A stretch of DNA of 64,000 nucleotides from Pseudomonas sp. B21-023 (GTDB taxonomy: Bacteria; Pseudomonadota; Gammaproteobacteria; Pseudomonadales; Pseudomonadaceae). A model generated the notes under the pieces. It was not told where the DNA came from and did not search any database. It saw only the letters and a program-made list of their open reading frames with translations. Below are positions 22,034 to 29,789 of the stretch, piece after piece. The stretch spans positions 3,693,501 to 3,757,500 of the forward strand of contig NZ_CP087190.1 of the NCBI RefSeq assembly GCF_024749165.1, written 5' to 3'. Every line of letters begins with the position of its first letter. Position 1 is the first letter of the stretch. Both the position numbers and the translations under genes were made by a program.

Positions 22034-22116
22034 TAGGCGGCAGCCTTACGCGCCCGATCGATATCGCTAGCCCCGCATCCCGCCAGGACGATTCCGGCCA
22101 AGGCCCCCAGTGCCAT
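21961..22116 (-). pseudogene. Fragment of a small lipoprotein gene
   Basis: On the minus strand from ATG 22116 the frame reads MALGALAGIVLAGCGASDID, then RARKAAAYHLKDPESAQF, a lipobox (LAGC) followed by a helical stretch like that of the lipoprotein at 30871-31440 (VHKQVAEHLNNPKTAKF). It then runs into DNA that encodes the DUF6434-like fragment on the other strand and stops at TAG. The 51-aa product is therefore a truncated lipoprotein. No ribosome site is seen. Confidence 0.55.
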
Positions 22117-22218
22117 TCGCTAAGTCGTGATTAACCCCAAGCCGGGCCAAGCGCCGCTCATTCTTTAACCCACGATTTTTCGCGGGCTCGTCAATCTCAA
22201 CTCGCAAGGACGCGAACA

Positions 22219-22590
22219 ATGCCCTCACTCAAGAAGTATCTGGTCAGCAGCCTTCTGGCCTTATCCACTGCAGTCGGAGGCGCGCTACTAGAAGCCTCCA
22301 CCGACCTTCTCAAGAAGAATTTCGAGCCAGCCCTGATCAGCACCAGGAACACGTTTGAAGACTGGCTCTCACCGCTACCAGCCAAAGCGCTGATAGGCAT
22401 CAACCTGATGTTCTACATGCCATCTGCATATGGTGATGAGACTCGTTCAGAAGGGTTTTCAGCGACCATCCCAGCCAAGATCTGCCGCCAGACTGATAGG
22501 CACGACATCGTGCGTTTAGGACCACAATCTACCACAGCCAGGCAGCCGCAGACGCAAGCCGGAGTATGCCCAGCAAGTCACTGGGCTTAA
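22219..22590 (+). CDS. Hypothetical protein
   Basis: 123-codon frame starting MPSLKKYLVSSLLALSTAVG after AAGGACGCGAACA. The first 30 residues could be a signal or membrane segment; the C-terminal third has atypical composition for this genome. No family recognised. It lies in the decayed region next to tRNA-Cys and may itself be a remnant. Confidence 0.35.
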   Translation: MPSLKKYLVSSLLALSTAVGGALLEASTDLLKKNFEPALISTRNTFEDWLSPLPAKALIGINLMFYMPSAYGDETRSEGFSATIPAKICRQTDRHDIVRLGPQSTTARQPQTQAGVCPASHWA

Positions 22591-22595
22591 CTGGT

Positions 22596-22952
22596 TCAGT
22601 CCGTTTCGGTCCAGACAGCCAACTCATACCCATCAGGATCAGTGAAGTGGAATCGCTTCCCGCCTGGGAACGAAAATACCTCTCGGCTGATTTTCCCTCC
22701 CGCAGCCAACACTCTGACCTGGGCGTCGACGAGGTCGTCCGAATACAAGATGACCAGCGGGCCACCGGGCCTGACAGGCTCACCCGTGGTGAAGCCGCCA
22801 GCAAGCCGGCTGTCGCTGAACTCGGTGTATGTGGGGCCGTAATCGACGAAGGTCCAACCGAACACAGCGCCGTAGAAAGCCTTGCTGCGGCTGATATCGC
22901 TAACGTTGAACTCGATGTTGTCGATCTGACGATCTGTTCCTCTGCTGCTCAT
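22596..22952 (-). CDS. VOC family (glyoxalase/bleomycin-resistance-like) protein
   Basis: 118-aa protein of the vicinal-oxygen-chelate fold: two beta-alpha-beta3 modules with IDNIEFNVSDISRSKAFYGA, FGWTFVDYGPTYTEF and a C-terminal FHFTDPDGYELAVW. The family includes lyases, dioxygenases and antibiotic-binding proteins; substrate unknown. The ATG at 22952 is chosen over an upstream GTG because GGGAGGTGCCA precedes it. Confidence 0.85.
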   Translation of the reverse strand: MSSRGTDRQIDNIEFNVSDISRSKAFYGAVFGWTFVDYGPTYTEFSDSRLAGGFTTGEPVRPGGPLVILYSDDLVDAQVRVLAAGGKISREVFSFPGGKRFHFTDPDGYELAVWTETD

Positions 22953-23078
22953 TGGCACCTCCCTGTTGGAGGTCGGAATCTATCACAGCCAGTCATAGGT
23001 CCGCCGACAAGCGCCACCCGCCCACGTCCATTTGTTCTACCCTTACCCTCCCCAACCACTCACATGAAGGGTGCGAAG

Positions 23079-23272
23079 ATGCCCGACGATGAGAAGCGGA
23101 GATTTGCCGAGGCGCTGGAGCACTGGGCGGAGGCTGTGGATGCGATCCGCACCAGGGATCGGGCCGAGGCCATTGCCCAGGTCGAAGAGCTACGGAGCAT
23201 GCGCCTTATGCGGCTTTCCACACCAGCGCGCTATGGGAGTACGATGCGTGGAAGCGCCGGGGCCTGGGGTGA
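23079..23272 (+). pseudogene. Small gene with a probable one-base frameshift
   Basis: From ATG 23079 (AAGGG upstream) the frame reads MPDDEKRRFAEALEHWAEAV and on to about IAQVEELRSMR. The gene-like continuation YAAFHTSALWEYDAWKRRGLG lies in another frame and ends at TGA 23270-23272, just before a terminator hairpin. Restoring one C near 23203 would join the two into a protein of about 64 aa. Could also be a sequencing error. Confidence 0.5.
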
Positions 23273-23283
23273 GCCCAGATGCA

Positions 23284-23313
23284 AAAAGCCCAGCTCGGGG
23301 GCTGGGCTTCTAG
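23284..23313 (+). terminator. Terminator-like hairpin
   Basis: AAGCCCAGC and GCTGGGCTT form a perfect 9-bp stem around a short G-rich loop, directly downstream of the frameshifted small gene. The T run is short. Confidence 0.65.
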
Positions 23314-23357
23314 CCAGTAGTGCTCGCCTTGAATCAGTGAGCCTTTAGACTTGGCAA

Positions 23358-23576
23358 TTATTCCAGTGGGCGCTCGTGATGGCTATAGCGCTCGGCGTTG
23401 GATGCCCGCGATGGGTCCGGCGGACCTTGTCTCTGCCCGCCTCGAAAGGGCCGGTTTTCGATGTAATCGTCGCGATCCTCTGGGCGGGCCCTCTTGGCAT
23501 CCTCGTCTCGACCGGCTGGCCAGCTACCATTACCGGCTGACTTGCCACCCTGTCCGTTATCCCTATCTCTGGTCAT
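23358..23576 (-). CDS. Small hydrophilic hypothetical protein
   Basis: 72-aa, highly charged protein beginning MTRDRDNGQGGKSAGNGS, with many Arg, Asp, Gly and Pro and probably disordered. A good ribosome site (GAGAGGTGCGT) precedes the ATG. No family recognised. It lies in the decayed region between the frameshifted gene and the integrase relic. Confidence 0.5.
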   Translation of the reverse strand: MTRDRDNGQGGKSAGNGSWPAGRDEDAKRARPEDRDDYIENRPFRGGQRQGPPDPSRASNAERYSHHERPLE

Positions 23577-23618
23577 ACGCACCTCTCAATGCTCAGAAGT
23601 TTCTGAGCTACATCGAGT

Positions 23619-24032
23619 GTGCTCCGACAACGACAAGAGAAGTTTTATATCAGACCGATGGTTGCAAGCGAAAACATCAATTACTCACAGCTGTCCACCC
23701 TGGACGGAAAGCCAGTAACCAATGATGGCGGGGCAGTAGTAGCCTCCAGATTCCAATCAGCCAAGGAGCACGGGAAGCGCATGAGCTGGGGGATGCTTTG
23801 CAACCGATAGGCCGAAGCCAGAGAGGCAGCCAGAAAGAAGGCTGAACTGGAGAAAAAAACCGACCTGGCCAACCGGATAGCGCACTTCCAGTTCAGGGAC
23901 ATCCGACCGAAGGCGGCGTCGGAAATCAACGATCTGAGCGATGCAAGCGTGCTGTTGGGCCACTCGAAAGAAGGAATCACCGAGCGCGTTTACCGTCGAG
24001 TCGGAGCGATCGCCAAGCCTTCAAAAGGCTGA
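23619..24032 (+). pseudogene. C-terminal remnant of a tyrosine recombinase (integrase), interrupted by a stop
   Basis: One frame with a single in-frame TAG at 23808-23810 encodes the end of a phage-type integrase. After the stop it continues AEAREAARKKAELEKKTDLA, then HFQFRDIRPKAASEI (box II-like arginine region), LLGHSKEGITERVYRRVG (LGH motif and nucleophile Tyr) and IAKPSKG before TGA 24030-24032. The N-terminal and most of the catalytic domain are missing. It points toward the 3' end of tRNA-Cys about 100 bp away, the normal position for an integrase of an element inserted at that tRNA. Confidence 0.75.
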
Positions 24033-24089
24033 GGTTTCGGAACTCCATACCTTTTGTTTCGGAACTCTTGGCATTTTCTGCACGCAAAG

Positions 24090-24120
24090 AAAAACCCCGC
24101 AGACCTAGATCTGCGGGGTT
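24090..24120 (-). terminator. Terminator of tRNA-Cys
   Basis: Perfect 11-bp stem AACCCCGCAGA/TCTGCGGGGTT with loop CCTAGA; on the minus strand it is followed by a T-rich run, just after the tRNA 3' end. Confidence 0.85.
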
Positions 24121-24128
24121 TCGAATAG

Positions 24129-24202
24129 TGGAGGCCGAGGTCGGAATCGAACCGGCGTAGACGGATTTGCAATCCGGAGCATAACCACTTTGCTACTCGG
24201 CC
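24129..24202 (-). tRNA. tRNA-Cys (anticodon GCA)
   Basis: 74-nt tRNA on the minus strand: acceptor GGCCGAG/CTCGGCC, encoded CCA, anticodon GCA within GGATTGCAAATCC, T-arm GGTTCGATTCC. An integrase relic lies just beyond its 3' end. Confidence 0.97.
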
Positions 24203-24306
24203 TCAAAGTCGGAGTCAGCTTTCGCTATCTCCTTGAAACCGCTGGGCTTTTTCAAGCCAGCTGCGTTTCGATGGACGCCATTATGTCGGCATTCGATGCA
24301 CCTTGC

Positions 24307-24339
24307 AACCCCCTTGAAGAAAAAAATCTTCAAGGGGTT
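24307..24339 (-). terminator. Hairpin downstream of sohB
   Basis: AACCCCTTGAAG and CTTCAAGGGGTT form a long stem around an A-rich loop, starting a few bases after the sohB stop. On the minus strand the loop is T-rich, but no T run follows the stem, so it may be a processing or stability hairpin rather than a true terminator. Confidence 0.45.
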
Positions 24340-24346
24340 CAAGGTG

Positions 24347-25363
24347 TTAGCGCAGACGCCCGAGTTTGCTCCACAAGCCTACCAGGGTATTCTCCACCGC
24401 CCCGCTGGCGGCCATGCCGATGCGCTCCTGCAGGCTCTTGCGCTCGGCGAAACGCAGATGGAACACGTTGGCCTCGCGTGCGCTGCGGCTCAGGTACTCG
24501 TCGCTGGTGCCCAGTTCGTCGACCAGTTGGCGATTGAGCGCAGCGATGCCGAGCCAGACCTCGCCGGTCGCCACTTCGTCTATATGAAGCTGCGGGCGGT
24601 AGCGGGCGACGAAATCCTTGAACAGCTGGTGGGTGATGTCCAGGTCTTCCTGAAACTTCTCCCGACCCTTCTCGGTGTTCTCGCCGAACACGGTCAGGGT
24701 GCGCTTGTATTCGCCGGCGGTGAGCACTTCGAAATCGATGTCATGCTTCTTCAACAGGCGATTGAGGTTGGGCATCTGCGCCACCACGCCAATCGAACCG
24801 AGCACGGCAAACGGTGCGCTGACGATCTTCTCGCCGATACAGGCCATCATGTAGCCGCCGCTGGCGGCGACCTTGTCGATGCAGATGGTCAGCGGGATGC
24901 CGGCCTCGCGGATGCGCGCCAGCTGCGAGGCCGCCAGGCCATAGCTGTGCACCAGGCCACCGCCGCTCTCCAGGCGCAGCACCACCTCGTCACGCGGGGT
25001 GGCCAGGGTCAGCAGCGCGGTGATCTCGTTGCGCAGGCTCTCGGTGGCCGAGGCCTTGATGTCGCCGTCGAAATCAAGGACGAACACCCGGCGCTTGTCC
25101 TCAGGCTTTTTCTTCTGCTGTTTTTCCGCCTTGGCCTGCTGCTTGCGCACGGCCTTGAGCTGGGCCTTGTCGAGCAGGCCCGACTCCAGGCGCTCGCGCA
25201 GTTCCTTGTAGAACTCGTTGAGGCGGGTGACCTGCAGTTGCCCGCCCGGCTTGCGCCGCCCTTTGCCACGCAGGCCGGCGATGGCCGACAGCACCACCAG
25301 GATGGCGATCACCAGGGTGGCGGTTTTGGCGAGAAAGCTTGCGTATTCGGCAAGAAACTCCAC
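24347..25363 (-). CDS. sohB: Protease SohB (S49 signal-peptide-peptidase family)
   Basis: 338-aa inner-membrane serine protease of the SppA/SohB type, with a Ser/Lys dyad facing the periplasm. One N-terminal membrane segment (ATLVIAILVVLSAIAGL, about 15-31) is followed by a basic linker and the S49 domain. Catalytic Ser168 (KVAASGGYMM) and Lys220 (TAGEYKRTL) are present. The start is a GTG, chosen because AAGGAGTCAAT precedes it; the frame is open upstream. A nearby ATG is out of frame. Divergent from the phosphatase gene. Confidence 0.92.
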   Translation of the reverse strand: MEFLAEYASFLAKTATLVIAILVVLSAIAGLRGKGRRKPGGQLQVTRLNEFYKELRERLESGLLDKAQLKAVRKQQAKAEKQQKKKPEDKRRVFVLDFDGDIKASATESLRNEITALLTLATPRDEVVLRLESGGGLVHSYGLAASQLARIREAGIPLTICIDKVAASGGYMMACIGEKIVSAPFAVLGSIGVVAQMPNLNRLLKKHDIDFEVLTAGEYKRTLTVFGENTEKGREKFQEDLDITHQLFKDFVARYRPQLHIDEVATGEVWLGIAALNRQLVDELGTSDEYLSRSAREANVFHLRFAERKSLQERIGMAASGAVENTLVGLWSKLGRLR

Positions 25364-25562
25364 ATTGACTCCTTGATAAACCAGCGCCGCAAGGACGCGA
25401 ACTGGATGCAAGCATACCGGGGCGCCATAGCCTCTGCCAGCGGGTGAAAATGCTGGCAACACAGTTCAAACGACCTTTTCAAACGCTTGTATGTTTTTTC
25501 GTTGACAGCCCGCCTGGGGCAACCTAACCTCGCAGCAACCTCCAACCGGGCCGGACTTCAAC

Positions 25563-26276
25563 GTGGGCAATCTCTACCTGATCCGACATGGCCAAGCCTC
25601 CTTTGGTGCCGCCGACTACGACGTCCTGTCGCCTGTGGGCGAGCGTCAGAGCCAGGCACTGGGTGAACACCTGGCCCAACTGGGCCTGCGCCTGGACCGC
25701 TGCGTGGCCGGCACCTTGCGCCGCCAGCAGGACACCGCCCGCCTGGCCCTGGACGCATTGCATGCCCATGGCAACCCGACCCCGGCCATTGAGACCGACC
25801 CGGCCTTCAACGAGTTCGACGCCGATGGCGTTATTCGCGCCCTGCTCCCGCGCCTGCTGCCTGAAGAGCCTGAAGCCCTGCATGTACTGCGCAACGGTGC
25901 CCAGCACCGCAGCGAGTTCCAGCGTCTGTTCGCCCTGATGGTGCAGCGCTGGCACGACGGCGACCACGACCACGACGATCGCCTGGAAACCTGGCAGTCT
26001 TTCAGCGGCCGGGTCGGCGATGGCCTGGGGCGCCTGCTAGACAGCGCTGCCAGCGGAGACAACATTGCCCTGTTCACTTCCGGCGGCACCATTGCCGCCC
26101 TGCTCCACCTGGTGAGCGGAATCACGCCGGCTCAGGCATTTACCCTGAACTGGCAGATCATCAACACGTCGCTAAGCCACCTGAAATTCCGGGGCCGCGA
26201 CGTCACCCTGGCTTCCTTCAACAGCCAAGCCCATGTGCGGCTGTTGCGGTTGCCGGAGCTCGTCACCTACCGATGA
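25563..26276 (+). CDS. Histidine phosphatase (phosphoglycerate-mutase-like) family protein
   Basis: 237-aa protein of the histidine phosphatase superfamily; phospho-transfer occurs on His9 in the N-terminal LIRHGQASFG. A second catalytic region is the VALFTSGG-like segment FTSGGTIAALLH near residue 175. The start is GTG. Substrate unknown. It is the first of four same-strand genes (phosphatase, SCP2, aminoglycoside-phosphotransferase-like, SDR), typical of fatty-acid/acyl-CoA catabolic neighbourhoods in Pseudomonas. Confidence 0.88.
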   Translation: MGNLYLIRHGQASFGAADYDVLSPVGERQSQALGEHLAQLGLRLDRCVAGTLRRQQDTARLALDALHAHGNPTPAIETDPAFNEFDADGVIRALLPRLLPEEPEALHVLRNGAQHRSEFQRLFALMVQRWHDGDHDHDDRLETWQSFSGRVGDGLGRLLDSAASGDNIALFTSGGTIAALLHLVSGITPAQAFTLNWQIINTSLSHLKFRGRDVTLASFNSQAHVRLLRLPELVTYR

Positions 26277-26330
26277 GCCCGGTCTGTTGTGTCCTTGCGG
26301 ACGCGAATATCACTTAACAAGGAATACACC

Positions 26331-26648
26331 ATGAGCGATGTAGCTAAAGCCGTCGAGGCGATGAAGGCAAAATTCAACCCTGCAGCTGCCGCCGGCCTGG
26401 ATCTGGTGTTCGGCTTCAACATCACCGACGAAGACAAGCACTACGCCCTGCTGGTCAAGGACGGCACCTGCGAGATCCAGGAAGGCGAGAACGCCGACGC
26501 CAACTGCACCCTGGTACTGGACAGCGAAACCCTCAAGGGTATCGTCAGCGGTGACACCGACGGCATGCAGGCCTTCATGAGCGGCAAGCTGCGCGTCGAA
26601 GGCGACATGATGCTGTCGATGAAGCTCAGCGAGCTGTTCCCGGCCTGA
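26331..26648 (+). CDS. SCP2 sterol-binding domain protein
   Basis: 105-aa single-domain SCP2 protein with the lipid-binding fold elements (DLVFGFNITDEDKHYALLVK, CTLVLDSETLKGIVSG, LRVEGDMMLSMKLSELF). These bind fatty acyl chains or acyl-CoA. Strong ribosome site (AAGGAATACACC). Followed by a terminator, so it ends the transcription unit that starts with the phosphatase. Confidence 0.92.
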   Translation: MSDVAKAVEAMKAKFNPAAAAGLDLVFGFNITDEDKHYALLVKDGTCEIQEGENADANCTLVLDSETLKGIVSGDTDGMQAFMSGKLRVEGDMMLSMKLSELFPA

Positions 26649-26676
26649 TCGGCGCGGTAGATCGCGAATGAAAAAG

Positions 26677-26706
26677 ACCGAAGCCTGATGCGCTTCGGTT
26701 TTTTTT
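26677..26706 (+). terminator. Rho-independent terminator after SCP2 gene
   Basis: Stem ACCGAAGC/GCTTCGGT with a 7-nt loop and a run of eight T's. Confidence 0.93.
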
Positions 26707-26845
26707 CGCCCGCGCAAAGCCCGCCCATCAGGGCCATTGATCGGCCGGCAACACCCAGGCCAATAAGCGCCTGGCACGCTTGTACCAGTTTCGACAGGAA
26801 ATTAGATTAGCCAATAGTCCTTGCTATCGATCATAAGGAAATCGC

Positions 26846-27913
26846 ATGACGCTCACCGACCAGTCCACCCAGGTACGCCCCGGCGAAGAACTCGACGCGG
26901 CCGTCATCGATCCGTACCTCAAGGGTCATATCGCCGGGCTGCAGGGTAGCCCGATCATCAGCCAGTTTCCGGGGGGCGCCTCGAACCTGACCTACCTGGT
27001 GGCCTACCCAGGCAAGGAATTCGTCCTGCGACGCCCGCCATTCGGCCACAAGGCCAAGTCGGCCCACGACATGGGCCGCGAGTTCCGCATCCTCAACCAG
27101 CTCAATGCCGGTTTCCCCTATTGCCCCAAGGCCTACGTGCACTGCACCGAGGAAGCACTCATCGGCGGCGAGTTCTATGTGATGGAGCGAGTCAACGGCA
27201 TCATCCTGCGCTCCAACATCCCCGCCGGACTCGACCTGGACGCCGACCGAACCGAGGCGCTGTGCAAAAGCTTCATCGATCGCCTGGTCGAGCTGCACCA
27301 GGTGGACTACCAGGCGTGCGGCCTGGCCGACCTGGGCAAACCGGAAGGTTACGTGCAGCGCCAGATCGAAGGCTGGGCCAGCCGCTATGAAAAAGCCCTG
27401 ACCCCCGACGCACCTCGCTGGGAGCAGGTGATCGCCTGGCTGCGCGAGAAGATGCCCACCGACCACCCGCGCCCGGGCATCGTGCATAACGACTACCGTT
27501 TCGACAATGTCATCCTCGACAGCGCCAACCCGATGCGCATCATCGGCGTACTGGACTGGGAAATGGCCACCATCGGCGACCCGCTGATGGACCTGGGCAA
27601 CAGCCTGGCCTACTGGATCGAGGCCGGCGACCCGGCGCCGGTGCAACTGATGCGCCGCCAACCGAGCAACGCACCGGGGATGCTGACCCGCAAGCAGTTT
27701 GTCGACTACTACGCCGAGCGCGCCGGCATTCGCATCGACAATTTCGACTTCTATTACTGCTATGGCCTGTTCCGCCTGGCAGGTATCGTCCAGCAGATCT
27801 ACTACCGCTTCTTCCACGGCCAGACCCAGGACAAACGCTTCGCCCAGTTCATCCACATGAACAAGCTGCTGGAGCACATGAGCCTGCAACTGATCGGCAA
27901 ATCCAGCCTGTAA
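26846..27913 (+). CDS. Phosphotransferase family protein (acyl-CoA-catabolism-associated, APH-like)
   Basis: 355-aa kinase-like protein of the aminoglycoside-phosphotransferase/choline-kinase superfamily. Catalytic loop HNDYRFDN (H214, N215, D216) and metal-binding LDWEMATIGDPLMDLG (D237 onward) are intact; the N-terminal lobe has FPGGASNLTYLV and the KEFVLRRPP lysine. Such proteins (ACAD10/11-like) phosphorylate hydroxy-acyl-CoAs in the breakdown of 4-hydroxy acids. The following SDR gene supports that role. Not an antibiotic-resistance gene by context. Confidence 0.9.
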   Translation: MTLTDQSTQVRPGEELDAAVIDPYLKGHIAGLQGSPIISQFPGGASNLTYLVAYPGKEFVLRRPPFGHKAKSAHDMGREFRILNQLNAGFPYCPKAYVHCTEEALIGGEFYVMERVNGIILRSNIPAGLDLDADRTEALCKSFIDRLVELHQVDYQACGLADLGKPEGYVQRQIEGWASRYEKALTPDAPRWEQVIAWLREKMPTDHPRPGIVHNDYRFDNVILDSANPMRIIGVLDWEMATIGDPLMDLGNSLAYWIEAGDPAPVQLMRRQPSNAPGMLTRKQFVDYYAERAGIRIDNFDFYYCYGLFRLAGIVQQIYYRFFHGQTQDKRFAQFIHMNKLLEHMSLQLIGKSSL

Positions 27914-27939
27914 CCCGGCATACAACAAGGAATACCCGA

Positions 27940-28707
27940 ATGTCCAAGACCCACCTGTTCGACCTCGACGGCAAGATCGCCTTCGTTTCCGGTGCCAGCC
28001 GTGGCATCGGTGAAGCCATTGCCCACCTGCTGGCCCAGCAGGGCGCCCATGTGATCGTCTCCAGCCGCAAACTCGACGGCTGCCAGCAGGTCGCCGAGGC
28101 GATCGTCGCCGCCGGCGGCAAGGCCACCGCGGTGGCCTGCCATATCGGCGAGATGGAGCAGATCCAGCAGGTGTTCGCCGGCATCCGCGAGCAGTTCGGG
28201 CGCCTCGACATCCTGGTCAATAACGCCGCCACCAACCCGCAGTTCTGCAACGTGCTGGACACTGACCTGGGCGCATTCCAGAAGACCGTCGACGTCAATA
28301 TCCGCGGTTACTTCTTCATGTCGGTGGAAGCCGGCAAGCTGATGCGCGAGCACGGCGGTGGCAGCATCATCAATGTGGCCTCGATCAACGGAGTGTCACC
28401 GGGGCTGTTCCAGGGCATCTACTCGGTGACCAAGGCGGCCGTGATCAACATGACCAAGGTGTTTGCCAAGGAGTGCGCGCAGTTCGGTATCCGCTGCAAC
28501 GCCCTGCTGCCCGGCCTGACCGACACCAAGTTCGCCTCGGCGCTGGTGAAGAACGACAGCATCCGCAATGCCGCGTTGCAGCAGATCCCGCTCAAGCGCG
28601 TGGCCGACCCGAGCGAAATGGCCGGGGCGGTGCTGTACCTGGCCAGCGACGCCTCCAGCTATACCACCGGCACCGCGCTCAATGTGGACGGCGGGTTCCT
28701 GTCCTGA
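27940..28707 (+). CDS. SDR family oxidoreductase
   Basis: 255-aa classical short-chain dehydrogenase: cofactor motif SGASRGIG (17-24), NNAATNP (NNAG-like), and catalytic Tyr161/Lys165 (YSVTK). The C-terminal YTTGTALNVDGGF is typical. It follows the phosphotransferase gene by 26 bp with ribosome site AAGGAA, and probably oxidises a hydroxyacyl intermediate in the same pathway. Confidence 0.92.
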   Translation: MSKTHLFDLDGKIAFVSGASRGIGEAIAHLLAQQGAHVIVSSRKLDGCQQVAEAIVAAGGKATAVACHIGEMEQIQQVFAGIREQFGRLDILVNNAATNPQFCNVLDTDLGAFQKTVDVNIRGYFFMSVEAGKLMREHGGGSIINVASINGVSPGLFQGIYSVTKAAVINMTKVFAKECAQFGIRCNALLPGLTDTKFASALVKNDSIRNAALQQIPLKRVADPSEMAGAVLYLASDASSYTTGTALNVDGGFLS

Positions 28708-28741
28708 GCACACAGGTCCCTGACTGAAATGGCGCGGATTT

Positions 28742-28806
28742 CGTGGGAGCGGGCTTGACCCGCGACTGCAATCGCGAACCTGTCGCGGGGCAAGCCCGCT
28801 CCCACG
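28742..28806. repeat. Inverted REP doublet
   Basis: CGTGGGAGCGGGCTTGACCC and GGGGCAAGCCCGCTCCCACG face each other between the convergent SDR and methyltransferase genes; a P. putida-type REP pair. Confidence 0.85.
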
Positions 28807-28832
28807 GCTCGCGTACACGCCAAGCCTTTGAC

Positions 28833-29654
28833 CTACCCTTTGACCGCCTGCAGCGTATAGCTCAGCGGCAATCTCCAGGGCGCCTCGACCAGGCGCCACT
28901 CGCCGTCATCACCTAACGCCATCTGCCCAGGCAAGGCCTCCCAGGGAATGCTCTGGTGCTCCTCCAGGGCGGTGATGCGCAGGCCGCTACTCAACAGCGC
29001 GGTGATCACCTCGCCGAGGCCATGGTTCCACTCATGGGTTTCGGTCTGCGTCAGGGCCTGGTCGGTATCGACGTAGGTCTGGTCGCTGATCCACACGGTC
29101 GGTGCCTCGCACTCGAAGTACGGATACTCCAGTTGCAAACGGTCCTCATGGTCTTCGTTGACCGCCATCAGCATCGGGTGGCCATCGCGCAGGAACAGGC
29201 GTCCGCCCGGCTTGAGCAATGCCGCCACCGCCTGCGCCCAGCGCTCGATGCTCGGCAGCCAGCACAACGCGCCGATACCGGTGTAGACCAGATCGAAACC
29301 AGCGGCCGGTAGTACCTGAGCAGCCTGGTAGACGTCCGCCTCGACATAGGCAATGCCAGCGCCGCAACGTTCGGCCAGGTCACGCGCCTGGGCCAGCGAG
29401 GCGGCAGAGAAGTCCAGGCCACAGATATCCGCACCCAGGCGCGCCAGCGACAAGGTGTCGGTACCGATATGGCATTGCAGGTGCACCGTGCGCAGGCCAT
29501 GGATATCGCCCAGGCGTGGCAGGTCGAAACGCACCACTTCGGACAGGTGGCCGGCTTCGGCGACAAAGCGTTCGACCTCGTAGTCCTTTGAAGCGGCGTG
29601 CAGCGGCGCCCGTTCATTCCAACTGGCGCGGTTGAGTTCCAATGATCGGCTCAT
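28833..29654 (-). CDS. Class I SAM-dependent methyltransferase
   Basis: 273-aa methyltransferase. After an N-terminal helical region (LNRASWNERAPLHA) comes motif I-like VHLQCHIGTDTLSLARLGAD, then CGLDFSAASL (acidic residue binding SAM ribose) and FDLVYTGIGALCWLPSI. Substrate unknown. Start at 29654, three codons into the open frame, with GGGATGCACCGC upstream. Confidence 0.85.
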   Translation of the reverse strand: MSRSLELNRASWNERAPLHAASKDYEVERFVAEAGHLSEVVRFDLPRLGDIHGLRTVHLQCHIGTDTLSLARLGADICGLDFSAASLAQARDLAERCGAGIAYVEADVYQAAQVLPAAGFDLVYTGIGALCWLPSIERWAQAVAALLKPGGRLFLRDGHPMLMAVNEDHEDRLQLEYPYFECEAPTVWISDQTYVDTDQALTQTETHEWNHGLGEVITALLSSGLRITALEEHQSIPWEALPGQMALGDDGEWRLVEAPWRLPLSYTLQAVKG

Positions 29655-29719
29655 GCGGTGCATCCCTGTCCTTTATAAGTCAGGCGCCACGTTAACCGGC
29701 GCCGCCGGGCGCGGCAACC

Positions 29720-29755
29720 GAGCTGTCAACCTCAAGTTGACAGCTCAGGTATACT
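29720..29755 (+). promoter_or_regulatory. Palindromic operator overlapping the promoter of the Xre-PAS gene
   Basis: Perfect inverted repeat GAGCTGTCAAC (29720-29730) / GTTGACAGCTC (29736-29746) with a 5-nt centre, immediately before a TATACT -10 hexamer (29750-29755). The palindrome covers the expected -35 position, a typical repressor-site geometry. The downstream gene encodes a helix-turn-helix protein, so autoregulation is likely. Confidence 0.7.
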
Positions 29756-29789
29756 GGCTGCCTCGCCCACGCCCAAGGATCCAGCACCC

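Noticed and set aside
22219..22590. Phage lysis or toxin gene in the decayed region
   Set aside because: Only a weak hydrophobic N-terminus; no partner gene and no recognisable motif, so left as hypothetical.
24034..24070. Short direct repeat TTTCGGAACTC near tRNA-Cys as an attachment site
   Set aside because: Two 11-bp copies about 24 bp apart are not related to the tRNA 3' end, so they are not a plausible att pair.
26846..27913. Aminoglycoside resistance phosphotransferase
   Set aside because: Same superfamily fold, but sequence details and the SDR neighbour fit the acyl-CoA-catabolism type, not a resistance enzyme.
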